A stretch of 64,000 nucleotides of DNA from Pseudomonas sp. MM211. Lineage in GTDB: Bacteria > Pseudomonadota > Gammaproteobacteria > Pseudomonadales > Pseudomonadaceae. Below the pieces are notes generated by a model. The model searched no databases, was not told the DNA's origin, and saw only the letters and a list, made by a program, of their open reading frames with translations. Of the stretch, positions 39,336 to 50,608 are shown one piece after another. A program made the translations under genes and the position numbers. The DNA is taken from positions 3,844,001 to 3,908,000 of the forward strand of contig NZ_CP081942.1 of the NCBI RefSeq assembly GCF_020386635.1. Reading direction: 5' to 3'. The stretch's first letter is position 1. Each line of letters opens with the position of its first letter.

Positions 39336-40820
39336 ATGCCCGTCTGGATTCGCGATGTATCCCTGAAACACAAGTTCTGGGCGGTCAACGCCGTCGCCTT
39401 CTTCACCACCTTGCTGCTCGTTCTGTTCGCCATGTATCAGGAACAGGACACCTTTGCCCAGGCTGCGCGCGAAGGAGCGCAAAAGCAGGCACGCCTGATT
39501 GCCGCCTGGCCCGCCGATGGCGAGCTACCGCGCAGTGCTGATCTGATCCCGTTCACAACAGGTGAGGCGCCACGCCTGCCCGGTAACGCGGACACCAGCG
39601 CACTGCGCAATGCCCGCGGCTGGGTCGAGCTCGCCCATGACAGTGTGTTCGGCAGCGATCCGCTGATCGGCGCCCAGATCATCGAGCGCGGCAGCGACAA
39701 GCGCGTAGCGCTACCGGCATACGGTCGCAGCCTGGCGCAAATATTTGCCGAGCGTGTCGGCAGTTACGCATTGACGGTAGCCCTGCTGATGCTTGCCCTG
39801 CTCGGCGCCTCGCAGGTTCTCATCCGTTTTCTGCTCACCCACCTCAACACCCTCAAGGACGTCATGCTGCACGTGGAGAGGAACGGCGACCTGTCGGCAC
39901 GCGTTGCCCTGCAAAGCCGCGATGAAGTCGGGCAGATGGCCGGTGCCTTCAATGCCATGCAGGACGGCTACCAGCGTGTCGTCGGCACGGTCATCCAGGC
40001 AGCCTCCAGACTGGATGACGGCACAGCACGGCTTGCCCGGAGCATGAAAGACGTACGCCAGGGCATGCTCGGCCAGCAGAGCGAAACCGACCAAGCCGCT
40101 ACCGCCATCAACGAGATGTCGACCACCGTGCACCACATTGCCGAACATGCGGCGACCACTCGTGACCAGTCACAGACCGCCGACCAACTCGCCGGCGCCG
40201 GGCAGGCCGTGGTCAGTCGCGTCGTACACTCCATCACCGGGCTTTCCAGCGGCGTCCAGCAGACCGCAACGTTGATCCAGCAGGTCGCGGGCGACAGCCA
40301 GAAGATCAGCAGTGTGGTGAACGTCATCCATGGCATCGCCGAACAGACCAACCTGCTGGCGCTCAACGCCGCCATCGAGGCGGCGCGCGCTGGCGAGATG
40401 GGCCGTGGCTTTGCCGTGGTAGCCGACGAGGTGCGCAACCTGGCCAAGCGCGTGCAGGACTCCACCGACGAGATCACCAGCATGATCGGCACCTTGCAGG
40501 CCGGCACTCGCGACGCCGTGGAGTTCATGCAGGAAAGCTCGCTCAAGGCCGACGATTGCGTACAGGCCGCCCACGAAGCCGGTGAGGCGCTGGCTGCGAT
40601 TACCAGTGCAGTGGCACAGATGCGCGAGAGCAATACGCAGATCGCCGTGGCCGCCGAGCAGCAGAGCCAGGTGGCCGAGGAAATGACCCGTTCGGTGATC
40701 GGCATTCGCGATGTCACCGAACAAACCGTCGAGCAGACTCAGGAATCGGCCACTACCAGCAGTGAACTGGCAGAACTAGCTGGCGAGTTATCGCGGGCCA
40801 TCCGCCAGCTCAAGCCTTAG
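39336..40820 (+). CDS. Methyl-accepting chemotaxis protein
   Basis: A 494-residue receptor with TM1 at about 14-36, a short periplasmic region (37-140), TM2 at about 143-165, HAMP ([21 protein letters not shown] onward) and a cytoplasmic signalling domain with the hairpin tip [20 protein letters not shown]. The sensor region is only about 100 residues, without a known ligand-binding fold. It corresponds in context to PA2867 of P. aeruginosa. The signal is unknown. Confidence 0.93.
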   Translation: MPVWIRDVSLKHKFWAVNAVAFFTTLLLVLFAMYQEQDTFAQAAREGAQKQARLIAAWPADGELPRSADLIPFTTGEAPRLPGNADTSALRNARGWVELAHDSVFGSDPLIGAQIIERGSDKRVALPAYGRSLAQIFAERVGSYALTVALLMLALLGASQVLIRFLLTHLNTLKDVMLHVERNGDLSARVALQSRDEVGQMAGAFNAMQDGYQRVVGTVIQAASRLDDGTARLARSMKDVRQGMLGQQSETDQAATAINEMSTTVHHIAEHAATTRDQSQTADQLAGAGQAVVSRVVHSITGLSSGVQQTATLIQQVAGDSQKISSVVNVIHGIAEQTNLLALNAAIEAARAGEMGRGFAVVADEVRNLAKRVQDSTDEITSMIGTLQAGTRDAVEFMQESSLKADDCVQAAHEAGEALAAITSAVAQMRESNTQIAVAAEQQSQVAEEMTRSVIGIRDVTEQTVEQTQESATTSSELAELAGELSRAIRQLKP

Positions 40821-40933
40821 GCTATCGGAGCGCAGGCAGATAGTACAAAAGCTATCTGCCACATAGGAGGGATCAATTCGCTGCCGGGCCTGCAGCGCCA
40901 TAGACTGGCTCCATCTGATGCAGGAGACTTCTC

Positions 40934-41164
40934 ATGACCACGCAAAGCGCCCCCCTCGCCCACTCGGCCAGCACCGAATCGATCGACATGCCATCGCTGG
41001 CCATCGCCATGCCGCTGCTGCTGGTGTCGCTCGCCCTTGCCGGCAGTGGCTCAGGCCCGCTGGCACTGGCTCTGTCCGGGCTTGGAGCCATCGCAGCCTA
41101 TGCCCTGGCGCGTCAGGCGCTGCTACCTGCCGCTGAGACTCAGGCGAACACCGTTACCGTCTGA
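40934..41164 (+). CDS. Small membrane protein
   Basis: A 76-residue protein with two hydrophobic segments (about residues 22-38 and 42-60) and polar ends. A weak GAG-rich ribosome site precedes the ATG. It overlaps by 25 bp the 3' end of the convergent thioesterase gene. I do not recognise a family; composition is alanine/leucine-rich, so false prediction is possible. Confidence 0.5.
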   Translation: MTTQSAPLAHSASTESIDMPSLAIAMPLLLVSLALAGSGSGPLALALSGLGAIAAYALARQALLPAAETQANTVTV

Positions 41165-41937
41165 CGGCTGATCGCCAGCAATTCACCGTTTGAGGTCCAG
41201 AGTGCTGCCGCGACGTGCCCGTAGCCATCGCGTGCGTGCTCGATTTCGGCGCGGTACAGGCACCATTGATCAGAGGTCACCGAAACCAGCGGCTGGATGA
41301 ATTCAATGGTCCAGGTCAGCGAACTGCCTGGGGCAGGCCCCTTGAGCAGCGACAGCACAGCCGGTGGCCAGGCATCGACCAGCCCCAGCAGGTGTGCTTC
41401 ATCGAGGGTTTCGACACGTTCCTGATCGCGGAAACGTACCCAACCTCCCATCTCCCGCGACTGGCTGCCACTGAATGGCAAGCCACCCAGCCCCCAGCGC
41501 ATGCCCAGATGGCGGGTGAATTCCGGAGTGACCTTGGGGATGTAAGGCAGCTCCTGGCTGCTCTCCACAGACTTGAGCACTGGTGCCGGCTGCGCTTCGA
41601 CCATGACCGAAGAAGAGCGCGGCGCGCCAAAGCTGCCCTGCACCAGAGCCACCACTTCGCCGTTCTGTAGCGCACGCCCCAGCACCTGGCTGACCGCCTT
41701 GCCCTCGCGCAGCACCTCGGCCTCGAAACGGATTTCGGTGTCAGGCGCGACCGGCGCCACGAAAGAGATTGCCAGCGAGCGTGGGGGACGATCGGCGGGT
41801 ACCTTGCTGCGCATCACGGCGTACACCAATGCCGCTACCACGCCACCAAAGCTGGCGCGCCCCTGGCCCCAGTCAGCCGGGATCGACAGCGACTCGGGCG
41901 TGCGCTGTACATGCTCCAGCAATGCAGAGAAATTCAT
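41140..41937 (-). CDS. Acyl-CoA thioesterase-like (double hot-dog) protein
   Basis: A 265-residue protein of the TesB-like or 4HBT_3 group, with two hot-dog halves (FGGVVAALVYAVMRSKVP in the first, EAHLLGLVDAWPPAVLSLL in the second). Such enzymes hydrolyse acyl-CoA thioesters in the cytoplasm. I start at the ATG at 41937, which has GGGAG at good distance; a TTG two codons upstream also is in frame. The 3' end overlaps the small membrane protein gene. Confidence 0.85.
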   Translation of the reverse strand: MNFSALLEHVQRTPESLSIPADWGQGRASFGGVVAALVYAVMRSKVPADRPPRSLAISFVAPVAPDTEIRFEAEVLREGKAVSQVLGRALQNGEVVALVQGSFGAPRSSSVMVEAQPAPVLKSVESSQELPYIPKVTPEFTRHLGMRWGLGGLPFSGSQSREMGGWVRFRDQERVETLDEAHLLGLVDAWPPAVLSLLKGPAPGSSLTWTIEFIQPLVSVTSDQWCLYRAEIEHARDGYGHVAAALWTSNGELLAISRQTVTVFA

Positions 41938-42041
41938 ATTCAACTCCCGTAAACGTCCGCCTGATAGTAAAAGACTCGCCCCCAGGCAGCGAGCCTGGGG
42001 CGAACGCCAGTTCGGTCATTTGTGAGGAGATAGCGGCGTGC

Positions 42042-42803
42042 TCACTCCAGCGCGGCCAGCAGACGCGCCTGAATTACTTCCGACGACTGTTCGGCCTCCT
42101 CCATCGAACGGCGCCAGGCCTGTACGAATACCTGCAAATCCTTCTCCGTTTCAGCCCTTGCCAGCCACTGCAGGTGATCGTGCCAGTCGCCGAGCAGCGC
42201 CTGCCCCTTCTTGAGCAGGCGAACCTGAGCGGCGGATAGCGGCGACAGTTGCGGGTACGCTTCCGCCGTATAGCGCACGCGCTTGATCAGCAGACGGACG
42301 CGGTGGCGGTCATGCTCGGCATCACGCAACGCCTCGACCAGAAGAGCTCGCTGCTTGCGCAGGTAGCGGCGAACCTTTTTGTGCAGGTCATCGAGTTCAC
42401 CATTGGCCTGCTGCACAGCCAGCTCCTGGGGCCATTCATCCAGTGCCCGAAACAGTGCTGGCAGCGAGCGGCTGGCGAGCAACATCGCATCGCCTCTGGC
42501 CCGCTCGGCCACACGTCGGTCGGCGGCGGCATGCTCGCCATGCTGCCTCAGGGTATCGATCAACACTTCAAGATCCCGCAGCGGGCCACTCAGACGTCCG
42601 ATCTCTGCCGCACGCTGCTGCAACGGGTCACTGCCAGCAGCACCCTTGAGGGGCTTCAACAAGCTGCGCAGCCTGCGCAGGCACACCCGCAGATCATGCA
42701 GCGCCTCACCATCGGTCTGGGCCTGAAGGCGCTCGCGGCAGGCATACAGCGCTACCTGCAAACGCAGCACCTCACTGCGCAAATTGCTGACGAAACCACT
42801 CAT
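42042..42803 (-). CDS. CHAD-domain protein
   Basis: A 253-residue helical CHAD protein. Conserved histidines and basic residues appear in EALHDLRVCLRRLRSLLKPL, RDLEVLIDTLRQHGEH and VRLLIKRVRYTAEAY. CHAD domains bind inorganic polyphosphate and are found on polyphosphate granules. No CYTH domain is fused. It lies 22 bp after tgpA on the same strand and could be the last gene of the moxR-DUF58-tgpA transcript. Confidence 0.9.
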   Translation of the reverse strand: MSGFVSNLRSEVLRLQVALYACRERLQAQTDGEALHDLRVCLRRLRSLLKPLKGAAGSDPLQQRAAEIGRLSGPLRDLEVLIDTLRQHGEHAAADRRVAERARGDAMLLASRSLPALFRALDEWPQELAVQQANGELDDLHKKVRRYLRKQRALLVEALRDAEHDRHRVRLLIKRVRYTAEAYPQLSPLSAAQVRLLKKGQALLGDWHDHLQWLARAETEKDLQVFVQAWRRSMEEAEQSSEVIQARLLAALE

Positions 42804-42825
42804 TGCGGGTACTCCTGAAAACCGG

Positions 42826-44820
42826 TCAATGGGATCGACTCCAACGCCACGGTAGCTGACGGCGAAGCGCAGTCAGCTGTTGGAGTAGTACGCGGGTGGA
42901 TATGTTCTGTCCTGCATAACGCTGCGCCTCATAGGCCTGCACGAACCCATTGATGGCCTCGGCCTGCCCGGGTAGCGCTTGAGCCGCACGGGCAGCGAAA
43001 GCTCGCGGGCCCTCGCCGGTATCTCGGCGTACACCATGCTGTGCCAGCAGACGTTCGAAGCGCAGGAACACACGCTGCAGCGGATCACGCTCAGCACGCC
43101 ACGGCTTGAACAACCACAGTGACAGCAAACCCAGAAGCAACCCACCGCCGCCGACCAGCGCCAGTATCAGCCGGCTGGCATCCACCTGACCGAACCAGCG
43201 CTGCAGCAATTCGAACTGCTGAGCCCCCTGATAGCCCAGAACCCAACGCTGCCAGCCATAGTTGAGGTCATCCCAAGCCAGTCGCAGCTCGTTCAGCCAG
43301 GTCAGGTTGCGGTAACGCAATGGCGAAAATGGTGAATCGGCAAGGAAACTCTGCTCGCCCGCCAGTGCCTGCTCCAGGCCTTGTTCGATACGTTCCGGGG
43401 CGACCTGGAACGTCGGATCTACGCTCGTCCAACCCTTCTCCGGCTGCCAGTACTCGACCCAGGCGTGGGCATCAAACTGACGCACCTGAACATAGTTGCC
43501 GTTACCGCTTAACTCTCCGCCCTGATAACCGGCGACCACCCGACTGGGAATGCCTGCCGCACGCAGCACGAACGTCATGGCGCCCGCATAATGAGCGCAG
43601 AAGCCACTGCGCGTGTCGAACAGGAACTCATCGATGGAGTTGGCACCCAGGGGCGTCGGCTTAAGGGTGTACACGTACGGTTGACGATTGAAGTGGGCGA
43701 GCAGCGCAGCGACCAGTTGCTCGTCCTGCAGATACTGTTGGCGCAGCTCCTGGGCCCACGCGCGGCTGCGTGCATCGCCCCCCTCGGGCAGGCGCAACCA
43801 CGTTCGCATACCGTTCTGACGCTCTTGCGGCTCGCGTACAGCCTCGGGCCAGGAACTGACGTTGTAAAGCAGCGCACGCTCCACTGGCCGGTTGCGCTGC
43901 AGGCGGAAGTCGCCCATCTGTCGCGTACCCTGCAAATCGGTCTGCGCGACATCGAGGGCGAACAGCCAGGGCCGGGTGGTGGGCTGCATGACGATGCTGT
44001 AGCGCAGTTCCTCACCACGCTGCTGCCATTGCGGCGGTGGCGAGAACTGCGCGGCTGGTGATTGCGACCAGCGTCGTCCATCGAACTGATCGAGGGTCAG
44101 CGCTCGCCAATAGAGCTCGCTGCGCGGCGGCACCTCGCCCTCGAAACTGGCGCGAAAGGCTAGTTCACCAGAGCGGGTCAACTCGGCGATATCTCCGGGG
44201 GCCATGCTGTCGGCCAGCCCCGTGACGGCGCCACGCTCATTGGGCACCGGCAGCGACCAAAGCGGTCCCAGGCGCGGAAAGAACAGAAACAGCAGCAGCA
44301 TCAGCGGCAGCGCTTGCAGCAGCAGGCTGGCCGACAAGCGAAGCGTGCGCCATGGGCGGGTCGCCGTACCGCTCTGCTGCAGGCCAATCATTGCCGCCAG
44401 CAGGGCGCAGATCGGCAGCAGGCTGAATAGCGCGATGAGGATACTGTCGTCGAACAGATACGCGGTCACCACCACGAAGAAGCCGAGGAAGATCAGCACC
44501 AGCGCGTCGCGGCGGGTGCGCATCTCCAGCAATTTGAGGATAAAGGCGGCAATCAGCAGCACCACGCCGCCATCGAGCCCAACCAGCGTTCCGCGCGAAA
44601 GGAACACCCCGAGCCCCGCCAGTACGATCAGACCGATGCGCAGCAGCCGTGTGGGATAACCGGCACGCATGCGAAAAATCTGCACCCGCCAGAAGGCGCA
44701 GCCCAGCCACAGGCCGATCACCCATAACGGCAGATGCCCCAGGTGCGGGACGATCACCAGCGCCTGCGCCACCAGCAGCCAGGTCAGGCTGATGCGCGGA
44801 ATACCCTGAATGGCGCTCAT
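42826..44820 (-). CDS. tgpA: TgpA, membrane-anchored transglutaminase-like protein
   Basis: A 664-residue protein with an N-terminal block of about six transmembrane helices (about 10-185), a periplasmic transglutaminase core and a last helix near 545-565 with a cytoplasmic tail (DUF4129-like). The catalytic triad is visible: Cys in DTRSGFCAHYAG, His in FDAHAWVEYW and Asp in SVDPTFQV. TgpA is described as important for viability in P. aeruginosa. The start at 44820 overlaps the stop of the DUF58 gene (ATGA). The three-gene order moxR-DUF58-tgpA is conserved across bacteria. Confidence 0.93.
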   Translation of the reverse strand: MSAIQGIPRISLTWLLVAQALVIVPHLGHLPLWVIGLWLGCAFWRVQIFRMRAGYPTRLLRIGLIVLAGLGVFLSRGTLVGLDGGVVLLIAAFILKLLEMRTRRDALVLIFLGFFVVVTAYLFDDSILIALFSLLPICALLAAMIGLQQSGTATRPWRTLRLSASLLLQALPLMLLLFLFFPRLGPLWSLPVPNERGAVTGLADSMAPGDIAELTRSGELAFRASFEGEVPPRSELYWRALTLDQFDGRRWSQSPAAQFSPPPQWQQRGEELRYSIVMQPTTRPWLFALDVAQTDLQGTRQMGDFRLQRNRPVERALLYNVSSWPEAVREPQERQNGMRTWLRLPEGGDARSRAWAQELRQQYLQDEQLVAALLAHFNRQPYVYTLKPTPLGANSIDEFLFDTRSGFCAHYAGAMTFVLRAAGIPSRVVAGYQGGELSGNGNYVQVRQFDAHAWVEYWQPEKGWTSVDPTFQVAPERIEQGLEQALAGEQSFLADSPFSPLRYRNLTWLNELRLAWDDLNYGWQRWVLGYQGAQQFELLQRWFGQVDASRLILALVGGGGLLLGLLSLWLFKPWRAERDPLQRVFLRFERLLAQHGVRRDTGEGPRAFAARAAQALPGQAEAINGFVQAYEAQRYAGQNISTRVLLQQLTALRRQLPWRWSRSH

Positions 44821-45769
44821 GCTCGGGCTCCGTGCAGTGCCAGCGCGCGCAGGCACTGCTCACGGTGACGCTCGCCGATATCCGCGGAGAACAGACTGCC
44901 AGGCAGATGCAGGGCAAACGGCTGCTGGCGTTCGGAGAGCACCAGCACCCAGTGGCAGAGCAGCGAGAGTCGGCTTTCCAGATCACCGCTCAGTACGTCG
45001 AAATCCAGCACCAGATCACGACCGCTGTGGGCGGCAAAATCCTTGACCAGCAGCCCCTGGCCGCGCGAGTAAGCCTTCCAGTGCAGACGCTTGCGCGAGT
45101 CGCCCGGCTGATAGGTACGCAGGCCTTGGAAATCGTCGCTGCCCTGCCCCATGCTCAGGTGCCCCTGCTCCTGATCGTCTTCACTGCCGCCGGCGGCAAG
45201 CGGCAGCTCACCTTCCAAGGGGCGTGGATACACCAGCACCGATTGATCCAGATCGAGCAGGCTCCAGGCCACCAGCAGGCCCAAAGGAAAACGGCTTTCC
45301 ACCCGCAGCCTGCCGGGGTGCAGCCAGCCACGGCGCTCGGTGGGCAGGCTCAGTTCGCATTCGGCAACGCCACCGGCGGCAACGTCCTGTTGCAGCGTGT
45401 CGGCAGGCGGCCAGCCCAGCGCGACAGCCTCATGCCCCCTCCCGCGGCTTTCCAGACGCACTCGCAGACGCGCCTGTTCACCAGCGAACACGGCACCAGC
45501 GCCACCGGCATGCAGCACCAGACCCGCCAGGTTGCGATAGGTGTGCAGGATGGCCACCACGAAGACCGAGCCCAGCAGGAACGTCAGCCCGTAGGCCAGG
45601 CTGCTCTGGTAATTGATTGCCGCCAGCAACATCACCAGCAGCGCAAACAGAAACGCCACCCCGACCCGCGTCGGCAGGATAAAGATCCGCCGCTGACTGA
45701 GCTGGATACTGGCCGCCGCCGGAATGCGCTTGTCCAACCAACGACCCCAGCGCTGCTTCAGAGCACTCG

Positions 45770-45773
<4 letters not shown>
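44817..45773 (-). CDS. DUF58 protein
   Basis: A 318-residue protein with two N-terminal membrane helices (about 38-75) and a DUF58/vWA-like domain. The typical signature is FQGLRTYQPGDSRKRLHWKA. I use the TTG at 45773, which overlaps the MoxR stop (TTGA) and has GAGG at about nine bases; the more distal frame start would overlap the upstream gene further. DUF58 proteins act with MoxR ATPases, possibly as chaperone-assembled adaptors. Confidence 0.88.
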
Positions 45774-46688
<915 letters not shown>

Positions 46689-46960
46689 CGTCCACTCCTC
46701 ATGCAAGTGGCTCGATGCTACTGGCCCTGCCGCACCGGGCAAAGCATTACGTAACCTTTGCTGACGAAACTGTGTACCAGGCCCGAACTTGAGCGGCGCT
46801 ACAGCGTTACCAAAGCGAAGTACGGCTGCAGAATGTCAGGGCGAAAGACAGCCTGATCCCGAGCGACGGACGGCTGCAATAGCACCTCGCCACCACAGAG
46901 AATCCACTGCTAGAATCGGCTCGCCTACTCAGCCGACAGACCGTCGGCAGGACACCGACC

Positions 46961-47269
46961 ATGCCCAACACCTCACGCAAGAACCTCTACCCTTCGATCC
47001 TGCTGCTAGGCGCTCTGCTGACGAGCAGCCAGGCTTTCGCCGAGATGGCCGGCGGTGAAGTGGGTATCCGCCTGGCCGTGCACAGTGCCTGCCAGGTCGA
47101 CAGCCTCGCAGAGAGTCAGGCACTGCTGCTGACCAACCACGATTGCCGGGACGGCTACCGCATTCGCTACCAGAATGCCGACACGCGCATCGATCGTGAA
47201 GCCTTAGCGCAGACCGTCACACGGTTGGACGAACGCTCTCCACGTTCGCGCATCGAACTCTACTGGTAA
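46961..47269 (+). CDS. Small exported hypothetical protein
   Basis: A 102-residue protein with a Sec signal peptide (hydrophobic LYPSILLLGALLTSSQ, cut near AFAEM). The mature part of about 73 residues has two cysteines (SACQVDS and NHDCRDG) that could form a periplasmic disulphide. Converges with the flavin reductase gene, 4 bp between stops. No family recognised. Confidence 0.7.
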   Translation: MPNTSRKNLYPSILLLGALLTSSQAFAEMAGGEVGIRLAVHSACQVDSLAESQALLLTNHDCRDGYRIRYQNADTRIDREALAQTVTRLDERSPRSRIELYW

Positions 47270-47273
47270 GGGC

Positions 47274-47882
47274 TCAGCCCGGCCGCTGCAAATCGAAGGT
47301 CTCACGAGTTCTGCTATAGGCCGTACCACCCAGGCGCCCAACCAGATCGAGGCGATGCGGGTCGATACGGCCCTTTTCATTGAGCACGCCATCGTCCACG
47401 TGTGCGAGCAGCACCTCGGCGAAGATCAGATGCTGATTGGGTTGCTGCTGCGGATAGCCGATGATTTCCGCCACTCGGCATTCGAACGCCACGGCTGCGC
47501 CTGCAACGCGAGGCGGTGCTACACGACTGCTGGGAATAGACGCGATGCCGCAATGTTCGAACTCACTGCTGCTGCGAGGCAGAATCGCGGCGCTGGCATT
47601 CATCGCTTCCACCTGGGCGAAGGACACCAGATGAATGACCAGCTCGCCGGTTTCCTGAGCGTTGCGCAGGGTGTCCTTTAGAACGCCGTCATCACGGGTA
47701 CTGACGTTGACCATCAGCGTGGCCGGATCGTCGCTGATCACCTGAAAGAAACTGAAGGGCGCCAGATTGGCGACGCCCTCTTTAGAAAGGCTCGACACCC
47801 AGGCGATGGGCCTGGGTGTGACGGTAGAGGCAAGCCAGCGATAACGTTCCAGCGGGGTCAGATTGGCGAACTCGAGCAGCAT
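47274..47882 (-). CDS. Flavin reductase-like domain protein
   Basis: A 202-residue protein of the flavin-reductase-like FMN-binding group. Typical parts are RYRWLASTVTPRPIAWVSSL, NLAPFSFFQVISDDPATLMV and the late VGRLGGTAYSRT. Such proteins bind FMN and may supply reduced flavin or detoxify. The start at 47882 has GGAG nine bases before. The substrate partner is unknown and no oxygenase is adjacent. Confidence 0.87.
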   Translation of the reverse strand: MLLEFANLTPLERYRWLASTVTPRPIAWVSSLSKEGVANLAPFSFFQVISDDPATLMVNVSTRDDGVLKDTLRNAQETGELVIHLVSFAQVEAMNASAAILPRSSSEFEHCGIASIPSSRVAPPRVAGAAVAFECRVAEIIGYPQQQPNQHLIFAEVLLAHVDDGVLNEKGRIDPHRLDLVGRLGGTAYSRTRETFDLQRPG

Positions 47883-48011
47883 CCCATTCTCCAAAAGTCA
47901 GGTTGCTGCCAGTTTACGCCAATCAGCCACCAGAACCTGCTCATGATCTCGCGCGCCAGAGCCTGTTTTTAATGCCACAAGACCGACGCGCAGCAGAGCG
48001 TGAGCCGGTTT

Positions 48012-48284
48012 TCAGCGGCCTGCCCGAGATTCACGAATATAGAAACGGGCTTTTTCTGACTTGTTGGTGCAGCCGCGGAACGCTTCGAACTGTTGCTGGG
48101 TTTTCGCCGCCGTCATCAGCGATGCAGCCTTGGAGTAACTAACGGTACCGGCAAAGCCTTCGGCCTTGGCCAGGTCGAGTTCCTGCCACGCGGCATCCAG
48201 TTGAGAGGCGCAGCTATCACGGTAGGAAGTGGTCGCTGAGCAGCCTGCCAACAGCGCAATCGGTAAGAGGATCCAGGCTTTCAT
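48012..48284 (-). CDS. Small lipoprotein
   Basis: A 90-residue lipoprotein. The N-terminus MKAWILLPIALLAGCSATTS has a clear lipobox LAGC (Cys15). The mature part is helical and contains two more cysteines (YRDSCASQL and FRGCTNKS) that may pair. It is divergent from the patatin gene. Function unknown. Confidence 0.78.
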   Translation of the reverse strand: MKAWILLPIALLAGCSATTSYRDSCASQLDAAWQELDLAKAEGFAGTVSYSKAASLMTAAKTQQQFEAFRGCTNKSEKARFYIRESRAGR

Positions 48285-48424
48285 GTCGCATACTCCAAAG
48301 GTTGACCGGCAATCATGTTGCCGGTGCTGATTATGACGGCACGCCGAGGAAAAAGTGCCACTATCAGCAGCGCCTTACGATACGTAATGTGCGGTTGCTT
48401 ACAGAGCGTTTCAGGGAGATTGGG

Positions 48425-49474
48425 ATGAGCAAGAAAGTGGCCCTGGTACTGGGCTCGGGTGGCGCACGCGGTTATGCCCACATTGGCGTCATAGAGGAGT
48501 TGGAGTCGCGCGGTTACGAGATCGGCTGCATCGCTGGCTGCTCCATGGGCGCAGTGGTCGGTGGCATCTATGCGGCCGGCAAGCTGAAGGAGTACAGCGA
48601 CTGGACGCAGAGCCTCGATTACCTGGACGTGCTGCGCCTGCTCGACGTGAGCTTTCGCCTGGGCGCCATACGTGGGGAAAAGGTCTTCGGGCGAATTCGC
48701 GATATCGTCGGCGAGATCAATATCGAGGAGCTGAACATCCCGTTCACCGCGGTAGCCACCGACCTCACCAACCAGCAGGAAATCTGGTTCCAGGAAGGTT
48801 GTCTGCACCAGGCGATGCGTGCCTCGGCGGCGATTCCCAGCCTGTTCACCCCGGTCATCCAGGGCAAGCGCATGCTGGTCGACGATGGCCTGCTTAATCC
48901 CTTGCCGATCGTGCCGGTGGTGTCCAGTCATTGCGACCTGATCATCGCCGTCAACCTCAACTCGGCGCAGCAACAGCACTATCAGCTGCCAATCATCGAG
49001 CGTACGCCCGCGTTGAAAGGCCGCTTCGATCAGTTGATGGCTTCATTGGGCTCACGCTTGCCGTCGTTACGCCGCAAGGGTGGTGAGGATGATCAGCTTC
49101 TGCTGCTGGGCAACGACGCCCAAGCAGCGATCCCGCAGCAGCCCGACCTGTGGCTGCAGGATCCGGTGGATCCCCATGCCCAACAACCCGCCGCCGCGCC
49201 GCAGAGCGGCAGTGCGCCGAAATCAGCGAGTGGTTCGCGGGTCGCCAACATGGTCGGCCCGGCTTCGCTGCTGGAACTGATCAACCAGAGTTTCGAGGTC
49301 ATGCAGACCTCGCTATCGCAGTACAAGATCGCCGGCTATCCGCCGGACATCCTGATCAACGTGCCCAAGCGGGTGTGTCGTTTCTTCGAGTTCTACAAGG
49401 CGCCGGAACTGATCATGCTGGGTCGGCAGATAGCCAAGGATACCCTCGACAAATATGAGCGCGGCGACCACTGA
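48425..49474 (+). CDS. Patatin-like phospholipase (RssA type)
   Basis: A 349-residue patatin-family serine lipase/phospholipase. The oxyanion motif LGSGGARGYAHIGV, the nucleophile motif GCSMGAVVGG (G-x-S-x-G) and the dyad Asp in VDDGLLNPLPI are all present. A Gln/Pro/Ala-rich segment near residues 235-275 links to a C-terminal helical tail. The start at 48425 (MSKKVALVLGSGG) is preceded by AGGGAG; the in-frame ATG 41 codons upstream is unlikely. Cytoplasmic. Target lipid unknown. Confidence 0.92.
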   Translation: MSKKVALVLGSGGARGYAHIGVIEELESRGYEIGCIAGCSMGAVVGGIYAAGKLKEYSDWTQSLDYLDVLRLLDVSFRLGAIRGEKVFGRIRDIVGEINIEELNIPFTAVATDLTNQQEIWFQEGCLHQAMRASAAIPSLFTPVIQGKRMLVDDGLLNPLPIVPVVSSHCDLIIAVNLNSAQQQHYQLPIIERTPALKGRFDQLMASLGSRLPSLRRKGGEDDQLLLLGNDAQAAIPQQPDLWLQDPVDPHAQQPAAAPQSGSAPKSASGSRVANMVGPASLLELINQSFEVMQTSLSQYKIAGYPPDILINVPKRVCRFFEFYKAPELIMLGRQIAKDTLDKYERGDH

Positions 49475-49486
49475 GGTCGCCGTCAT

Positions 49487-50562
49487 TCAGCCTGGCGGCG
49501 TGCGCTCTTCGCGCGGCGGCAGACCGGCTGGCGCCTTGTGGGCGACCCAGTCGCTGAGCAGGCTGTAAGCCACTGCCAGCAGGGCTTCGGACCGAGGAAC
49601 AGCCCCATGAAACCGAAGGCCAGAATGCCGCCGAACACCCCAAGTAGCACCACCACCAACGGCAGGTTACCGCCGCGGCTGATGAGGTACGGTTTGAGGA
49701 TGTTGTCCACACCACTGATGATGAAGAAGCCCCAGATGCCGAGGAAGATCGCCATGCCGATCTCGCCTTGCCAGATCAGCCAGCCCACCGCTGGGCCCCA
49801 GATCAGTGGCGGCACCATGATCAGGCTGCAGGCGAAGGTCAGCAGGCCCAGCAACAGAGCGCCCGGAATTCCGGCGATCATGAAGCCGATATAGGCGAGG
49901 ATCGCCTGCGCAACGGCAGTACCCAGCACGCCGTTCACCACCCGCTGTACGGTGCCGGCCACCAGTTCGAGGTAATGCTCGGCACGATCGCCGATCAGGC
50001 GTTCGAGCAGGCTTTCGACAAAGGCCGCCAAACGCGGGCCGTCACGGTAGAAGAAGAACACCAGGATCAGGCTCAGCGCCAGCTCGAGGATGCCGCCGCC
50101 GATCTTGGCACTGCGCACCAGCAGGAAGTTGCCGACTTGGCCCAGATAGGGTTGAACCGTGGCGAACAGCGCCGAACCTTGCTGATCCAGCGTTTCCCAA
50201 ATACTGACCAGACGAGCGCCCACCAGAGGCACGGATTCCAGCCAGGTCGGCGGTGGCGGCAAGCCTTCGACCTGGAAGCCCTTGATCACTGCGGTGGCAT
50301 CACGAATGTGGTCGGCCAGGTTGACGCCAAGCATCACCAGGGGCACTGCGACCAGAACGATCCAGACGCCAGTGAGCAACCCTGCAGCGACGGACTGGCG
50401 GCCCTTGAGCAGCCGCGTCAGCCAACGCATTACCGGCCAGCTGGCGAACGAGAGAACCGCGGCCCAGAACAGCGCCGACCAAAACGGCGCCAGCACCCAA
50501 AGGCTGGCGCCCAGCAATCCCAGTAGCAGGATCTGCACCAGCAAACGGTCGTTATTCGGCAT
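49487..50562 (-). CDS. AI-2E family (TqsA/PerM-like) transporter with 3' frameshift
   Basis: A membrane protein of about 358 residues of the AI-2E transporter family (eight helices). Typical stretches are LVFFFYRDGPRLAAFVESLL, GAVIAIL-like helices and FLGIWGFFIISGVDNILKPY. As written, the frame turns into an unlikely tail after FGFMGLFLGP (KPCWQWLTACSAT). One missing base near 49583-49592 would restore ALLAVAYSLLSDWVAHK and end at 49487. The other frame would end at 49483. The real substrate of these proteins is not usually AI-2; several are Na+/H+ antiporters or exporters. Confidence 0.87.
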
Positions 50563-50608
50563 TTTTCAGTGTTTCCAGAAAAGCAGGCTCAGGCCCTGAA
50601 GGGCGCGC

